A stretch of 64,000 nucleotides of DNA, taken from contig JAVXND010000012.1 in NCBI GenBank assembly GCA_036645955.1, forward strand, positions 3,326-67,325, given 5' to 3'. The number at the start of each line of letters is the position of its first letter. Position 1 is the stretch's first letter. This DNA is from Limiplasma sp036645955. Lineage in GTDB: Bacteria > Bacillota > Clostridia > Christensenellales > Aristaeellaceae. Under the pieces are notes generated by a model. The model saw nothing but the letters and a program-made list of their open reading frames with translations. It did not search any database and had not been told where the DNA came from. Below are positions 60,456 to 64,000 of this stretch, in pieces. The translations under genes were made by a program, and so were the position numbers.

Positions 60456-61148
60456 TTAAAATGCAAGATAGAACATATACAAGCCAATCAGCAGGATCGC
60501 CAAACCCATGATGATTTTGAGCACCTTTCCTGCCTTCGCGTACCTGCCGCTATGGCTCATGCGCTGAACAAACCCAACCGAGGTACCCGCTGCCATCACG
60601 AGGGCGCTATGTCCGATGGCGTAAAGCAGCATCAGCAGGATGCCCCAAGCCAAGCTGCCCTTTCCGGCAACGATGGCCAGCAGTGCGATCAATACGGGGG
60701 TTGAGCAGGGCGATGAAAAAATGCCTCCCAGCACGCCTGCGGCAAAAGCGCCTAGGAACCCACGCCTTTTGCTTTTCCCCGTAAGATTGACGGATGGGAT
60801 AAAATTGAAAATCTCCCATGTTTGCAACGCCATAAGCATCATCAGCACCCCAAGAATCGCGTACCACACGGGCGAGGATGTGCCCATGAGCCTGCCGGCC
60901 GATGTTGCAATAATGCCAAGCGCAACGAAGGTTACTGCCGTGCCCACGGAAAAGACGGCTGAATAGGCAAATGCCTTCTTGGTATTCTTTTCGCCTACCC
61001 CGCCCACATAACCAACGATCAAGGGAATGCTGGTAAGTGCGCAGGGGGTCATGGAGGTCAGCACACCAGCCAACAGCGCCAGTAAGGGAGCCAGCCACAG
61101 GTTCGCATCAATGGCGGATGCAAGCTGGGAAAGCCACGCATCAATCAT
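60456..61148 (-). CDS. ccdA: CcdA/DsbD-type thiol-disulfide transmembrane protein
   Basis: 230 aa with six hydrophobic segments. The paired cysteine motifs TPCALTSIP (about 36) and SSPCSTPVL (about 145) are those of CcdA, which passes electrons from cytoplasmic thioredoxin to exported thioredoxin-like proteins. The exported thioredoxin encoded 1 base upstream is a natural partner. Confidence 0.88.
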   Translation of the reverse strand: MIDAWLSQLASAIDANLWLAPLLALLAGVLTSMTPCALTSIPLIVGYVGGVGEKNTKKAFAYSAVFSVGTAVTFVALGIIATSAGRLMGTSSPVWYAILGVLMMLMALQTWEIFNFIPSVNLTGKSKRRGFLGAFAAGVLGGIFSSPCSTPVLIALLAIVAGKGSLAWGILLMLLYAIGHSALVMAAGTSVGFVQRMSHSGRYAKAGKVLKIIMGLAILLIGLYMFYLAF

Positions 61149-61149
61149 C

Positions 61150-61776
61150 TCATTCGACCCCCATCTCCTTCAAAATTGCTCTCATTTGATCCTCGGTTAG
61201 TCCGCCCTGATGGACGGTAAAAATAGGCTCGTTTGTTTCCTTACTGCTGTACAGCGTAAACTGAAGCTGCCCAGCCAGCGACTCGCTGGGCGTGAAGGGT
61301 GTGCCATCCGCATTGAACAGCACCTGCGTGGGGATTACCTGCATCGGTACATTTCTCGCGGCATCCCCGTGCTTCCAAACGTCCATGAACTTGATGAAGG
61401 CTTTGCCTGAAAACTCTTTGTTCAGCTTTTCCAGCACGGGCGCCATTTCCTTACAGGGGATGCAGGAATCGGAGCCGTAGTCCACGATGGCGGGAAGCTG
61501 GTGTTCGGCCAGCGCCGCAAAATCCACCATTTCTGTTACTTCAAGGGTAAAATCGGCGGCTGGGGGAGATGGCTGCTCCGTTGCGCTCGGCGCATCTGTG
61601 ACAGCAGAGTTTGATTGTGCCGTTGCAGACTCTGTTGTCGCAGGTATGGGTGTTGAGATGGTTTCAGGCGTTGGCTTAACGGAAGCTGGATTTTTGAATA
61701 GCCATATTGCCCCCACGGCGATAACGATGAGCACGGGAACAATTATCTTTAGCAGTAAATTGTGTTTTTTATTCAT
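61150..61776 (-). CDS. Membrane-anchored thioredoxin family protein
   Basis: 208 aa. An N-terminal membrane segment (LLLKIIVPVLIVIAVGAIWL, about 7-26) is followed by a threonine- and proline-rich linker (about 30-75) and a thioredoxin domain with active site SCIPCKEMAP (about 114-123) and cis-proline QVIPTQVLF. GGAGG precedes the ATG at 61776, which overlaps the ferredoxin gene by 8 bases; the longer frame upstream is not supported. It would keep an extracytoplasmic substrate reduced with CcdA. Confidence 0.85.
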   Translation of the reverse strand: MNKKHNLLLKIIVPVLIVIAVGAIWLFKNPASVKPTPETISTPIPATTESATAQSNSAVTDAPSATEQPSPPAADFTLEVTEMVDFAALAEHQLPAIVDYGSDSCIPCKEMAPVLEKLNKEFSGKAFIKFMDVWKHGDAARNVPMQVIPTQVLFNADGTPFTPSESLAGQLQFTLYSSKETNEPIFTVHQGGLTEDQMRAILKEMGVE

Positions 61777-62065
61777 TGCAGTTTCCTCCGCAGGCGCATC
61801 CGCAACCGCATCCGAGTGAGGCATCGTCTGGCTTTCCCTCAAGAGCAGGGGCGATCCAGCCCGTATCGTCGTTAACGTAGCGGATGGCTCCGACGGGGCA
61901 TTGATTACCACAGCCGTGGCAATGATCTACGCAGCCATTCGGATGGATGACTACCGGGACAGGTGCTGTTGCCTTGTCATAAACCCCATGCGGGCAAAAA
62001 TTGGTGCAGGTTCCGCATTCAATGCAGGATAGGATATCAACGACTGGATACCAGCTTTGAGCCAT
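61769..62065 (-). CDS. Ferredoxin-type protein with C-terminal cysteine cluster
   Basis: 98 aa. Two [4Fe-4S] motifs are seen: CIECGTCTNFCPHG (about 14-27) and CVDHCHGCGNQCPVG (about 45-59). The C-terminal tail reads GCGCGCACGGNCNE, six further cysteines that fit no cluster motif and could bind a metalloid or metal. It is encoded between the permease and the membrane thioredoxin. Confidence 0.85.
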   Translation of the reverse strand: MAQSWYPVVDILSCIECGTCTNFCPHGVYDKATAPVPVVIHPNGCVDHCHGCGNQCPVGAIRYVNDDTGWIAPALEGKPDDASLGCGCGCACGGNCNE

Positions 62066-62114
62066 AAGAAACCCTCATTTCTGACAGCCTATATGCTGCC
62101 GCTTTTGCTGTTGA

Positions 62115-63116
62115 TTACACCAGCAGGTATTGGAAGGCATTGAAGAAGTAGCCTACAAGGATGATCCCTACCGTGCAGATGGCAACAAAGATTCCAAGCA
62201 GCTTGGGCTTAACAGCCTTTCTCAGCATGATGATGGAGGGCAAAGACAGCGTAGTTACGGCCATCATGAAGGATAGCACAACGCCCAGCAATGCGCCCTT
62301 GGCCAACAGTGCCTCGGCAATGGGGATGGTGCCGAAGATGTCAGCGTACATGGGTACACCCGCAAGGGTCGCAAGGATTACACCAAAGGGGTTATGGTCG
62401 CCAAGCACCTTCACAATGAATTCCTCGGGAATCCAATTGTGAATCAGCGCACCGATGCCAACGCCTATCAGTACATAGGGCGCGACCTTCTTTGCGGTGG
62501 AAACCACCTGCTCCCATGCGTACCTCATGCGATCCTTGAAGCGAAGCTCTTCCTGCGGCATATCCAAATGATGCCCGCCGCGAATGAACTCCTCCACCTG
62601 ATTTTCCAGCCGACATTTTTCAATCAAGGTACCGCCGACAATTGCAATGATGAGCCCGACCACAACGTAGACAACAGCCACCTTCCAGCCGAATATGCTC
62701 ATCAGCAGCACCAGCGAGCCTAGATCGACCATAGGCGACGAGATGAGGAAGGAGAAGGTAACACCCAGCGGAAGCCCTGCGCTGGTGAAACCGATAAACA
62801 GGGGAATGGATGAGCACGAGCAAAATGGCGTTACCGTACCCAGCAAGGCGGCAATCGCATTTGCGCCAATCCCGTGAAAGCGGCCAAGAATACGCTTGGT
62901 TCGTTCGGGCGGAAAATAACTCTGAATGTACGAGATCAAGAGTATTAAGAAGCCAAGCAGTACCATGATTTTGATTGTGTCGTACAGAAAGAATTGTACA
63001 CTGCCGCCAACACGTCCCGTAACGTCCAGCCCGAGCGCGGACAAACCTTGACCAACCAAACGATTCAGCCATTTCATACCCAACACTTCATCTTGAATCA
63101 ATCCCCAAATCCCCAT
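62115..63116 (-). CDS. ArsP-like permease (DUF318/UPF0718 family)
   Basis: 333 aa membrane protein with about eight to ten segments. A conserved TPFCSCSSIPLFIGFTSAGL (about 92-111) with paired cysteines is the hallmark of this family, which includes the organoarsenical exporter ArsP and E. coli YraQ. The partner LLGVVLSFMMA repeat lies in the C-terminal half. GGAGG is seven bases before the ATG. Placed behind an ArsR-type gene, it likely exports or imports a metalloid or sulfur-containing compound. Confidence 0.83.
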   Translation of the reverse strand: MGIWGLIQDEVLGMKWLNRLVGQGLSALGLDVTGRVGGSVQFFLYDTIKIMVLLGFLILLISYIQSYFPPERTKRILGRFHGIGANAIAALLGTVTPFCSCSSIPLFIGFTSAGLPLGVTFSFLISSPMVDLGSLVLLMSIFGWKVAVVYVVVGLIIAIVGGTLIEKCRLENQVEEFIRGGHHLDMPQEELRFKDRMRYAWEQVVSTAKKVAPYVLIGVGIGALIHNWIPEEFIVKVLGDHNPFGVILATLAGVPMYADIFGTIPIAEALLAKGALLGVVLSFMMAVTTLSLPSIIMLRKAVKPKLLGIFVAICTVGIILVGYFFNAFQYLLV

Positions 63117-63186
63117 TTGAATGCCTCCATACATTTAGATGCATCGAATTAAAAGCTTTGAAAAAAAGCAGGTCTTTACACCATGC

Positions 63187-63468
63187 TTATTTCACGTTCA
63201 ATATTTTGCCAAGCAACTCAAGCGCAATCCTGCTTCCCTCCGGGTTAATGGAGTAATGCGTCCACTTGCCTTCCCTGCGGGCGTTTACGACATCCGCATC
63301 ACACAATATGCGCATGTGGTGTGAAAGAGTCGCTTGCGCGATGGATAGCTCCTCTTGCAGCTTGCAAGCACATTTTTCACCATCCCGCAAAAGCTGTAGG
63401 ATGGTGATCCTGTTTTCGTCACAGAATGCCTTAAATACTTTTGCAACCTGCTGATTCTCCGATAGCAT
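63187..63468 (-). CDS. ArsR family transcriptional regulator
   Basis: 93 aa winged helix. It has the recognition helix LSIAQATLSHHMRILCDADVV (about 41-61) and the wing GKWTHYSIN. The N-terminal helix contains a cysteine pair CKL/GEKCACK (about 31-35), similar to the alpha-3 metalloid site ELCVC-D of ArsR proteins, so arsenite, antimonite or a thiophilic metal is a plausible signal. It heads the operon and has its own consensus promoter. Confidence 0.9.
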   Translation of the reverse strand: MLSENQQVAKVFKAFCDENRITILQLLRDGEKCACKLQEELSIAQATLSHHMRILCDADVVNARREGKWTHYSINPEGSRIALELLGKILNVK

Positions 63469-63509
63469 CTGATCGCCTCCTCAAATGGTGTGTTGTGAAT
63501 TCATGGCTC

Positions 63510-63538
63510 ATTATATGCGACAGTTCTAAATTTGTCAA
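63510..63538 (-). promoter_or_regulatory. Promoter of the ArsR-led operon
   Basis: Perfect TTGACA and TATAAT on the minus strand with a 17-base spacer. A loose TTTGA/TCAAA pair with nine bases between lies just upstream. Confidence 0.85.
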
Positions 63539-63590
63539 TATGTATTTTGATATGAATACTCAAATCAGGGGGATGCAAATAGGAGGGTAT

Positions 63591-64000
63591 TTATCTCAAT
63601 GGTGAAAGAATACCATCGTCCATCTCATATACAGAATTGCATAGTTCGTCAATATCCATTTGATTATGACTACAAAGAAGAATAATTCGTCCCTCACCAC
63701 GATAAGCCGCAATGAGCTGCCGCATTTCATGAACCCCTTTTTTATCTAAACTATTAAAAGGTTCATCGAGCAAAAGCAATGATGGATGCTCCATCATTGC
63801 TTGAGCAATGCCAAGCCGTTGCCGCATTCCCATTGAGTACTTTGACACTTTCTTCTTCGATTCAGGATCAAGTCCAACGCTTCTCATGGATTTTTTAACT
63901 TCATCGGCTCCAATCATCCGCTTTAACCCCGCAAGAAAAAGGAGATTTCTATAACCCGAATAGCTCGGGAGGAAGCCAGGGGCCTCAATGATCAATCCCA
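63591..64000 (-). CDS. ABC transporter ATP-binding protein, BcrA/CcmA type (partial, cut by the window edge)
   Basis: Only the C-terminal 136 residues are in the window; the P-loop lies beyond position 64000. Seen are a family segment IEAPGFLPSYSGYRNLLFL, signature YSMGMRQRLGIAQAMM, Walker B LLLLDEPFNSLD and H-loop SHNQMD. This fits the ATPase of bacitracin/lantibiotic-type or other ABC-2 exporters. The gene is noticeably richer in A and T than its neighbours. The stop is TAA at 63591. Confidence 0.8.
   Translation of the reverse strand, partial: GLIIEAPGFLPSYSGYRNLLFLAGLKRMIGADEVKKSMRSVGLDPESKKKVSKYSMGMRQRLGIAQAMMEHPSLLLLDEPFNSLDKKGVHEMRQLIAAYRGEGRIILLCSHNQMDIDELCNSVYEMDDGILSPLR

Noticed and set aside
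1..64000. CRISPR arrays, tRNA or rRNA genes, transposases and integrases
   Set aside because: I looked for regular short repeats with spacers, cloverleaf-like sequences and mobile-element proteins and found none that I can support.

Overview
The window looks like a chromosomal segment from an anaerobic, gut-type member of the Firmicutes (class Clostridia). The evidence is strong AGGAGG-type ribosome binding sites, frequent TTG and GTG starts, a T-box leader in front of ileS, consensus TTGACA/TATAAT promoters, an SsuABC/Crp set, and selenium-dependent molybdenum hydroxylase genes of the kind seen in purine-fermenting anaerobes. The genus cannot be fixed from this sequence. I see no phage, insertion sequence, CRISPR array, tRNA or rRNA gene.

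Layout. (1) 0.1-3.2 kb: an SsuABC-type importer and a Crp/Fnr regulator. (2) 3.3-4.8 kb: a SufS-like cysteine desulfurase divergent from a DUF3343 protein, followed at about 4.8-5.0 kb by a candidate structured RNA with a terminator. (3) 5.0-16.4 kb: translation housekeeping: rpmB, lepA, a secreted solute-binding-like protein, then the T-box-controlled operon ileS - rRNA methyltransferase - pseudouridine synthase - tgt - Nudix. (4) 16.4-47.6 kb: a very complete purine catabolism and selenium/molybdenum island. One arm runs leftwards from 30.1 kb (ygeX, ygeY, ygeW, yqeA, mocA, ssnA, ygfK, hydA, xdhD). The other runs rightwards from 30.3 kb (guaD, xdhABC, a MoeA-like protein, modABC, mogA, moaA, moaC, MOSC). 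Behind it lies a selenium block (cysteine desulfurase, yedE, yedF, DUF3343, yqeC, yqeB, selD) and an XdhC/CoxI protein. (5) 47.9-53.7 kb: LacI regulator, ribose-type ABC importer and a Gfo/Idh/MocA dehydrogenase. (6) 53.7-59.4 kb: ROK repressor divergent from a five-gene set: HAD phosphatase, deoxyhypusine-synthase-like protein, PfkB kinase, ROK kinase and GmhA-like isomerase. (7) 59.5-63.5 kb: ArsR-led operon with an ArsP-like permease, ferredoxin, thioredoxin-like proteins, CcdA and CobO. (8) the right edge: part of an AT-rich ABC ATPase.

How it works together. In the central island, purines would be deaminated (guaD, ssnA), oxidised or reduced by molybdenum and flavin/iron-sulfur enzymes (xdhABC, xdhD, ygfK), opened and cleaved (hydA, ygeY, ygeX), and energy recovered from a carbamoyl group (ygeW, yqeA). 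The same island brings its own molybdate import, molybdopterin synthesis, cytidylation, sulfur/selenium mobilisation and selenophosphate synthesis. The sugar-like set at 47.9-59.4 kb is the part I cannot match to a described pathway. Its isomerase and kinase resemble the first two steps of heptose biosynthesis, but they sit with an importer and a deoxyhypusine-synthase-like protein, which suggests an uncharacterised sugar-phosphate pathway.
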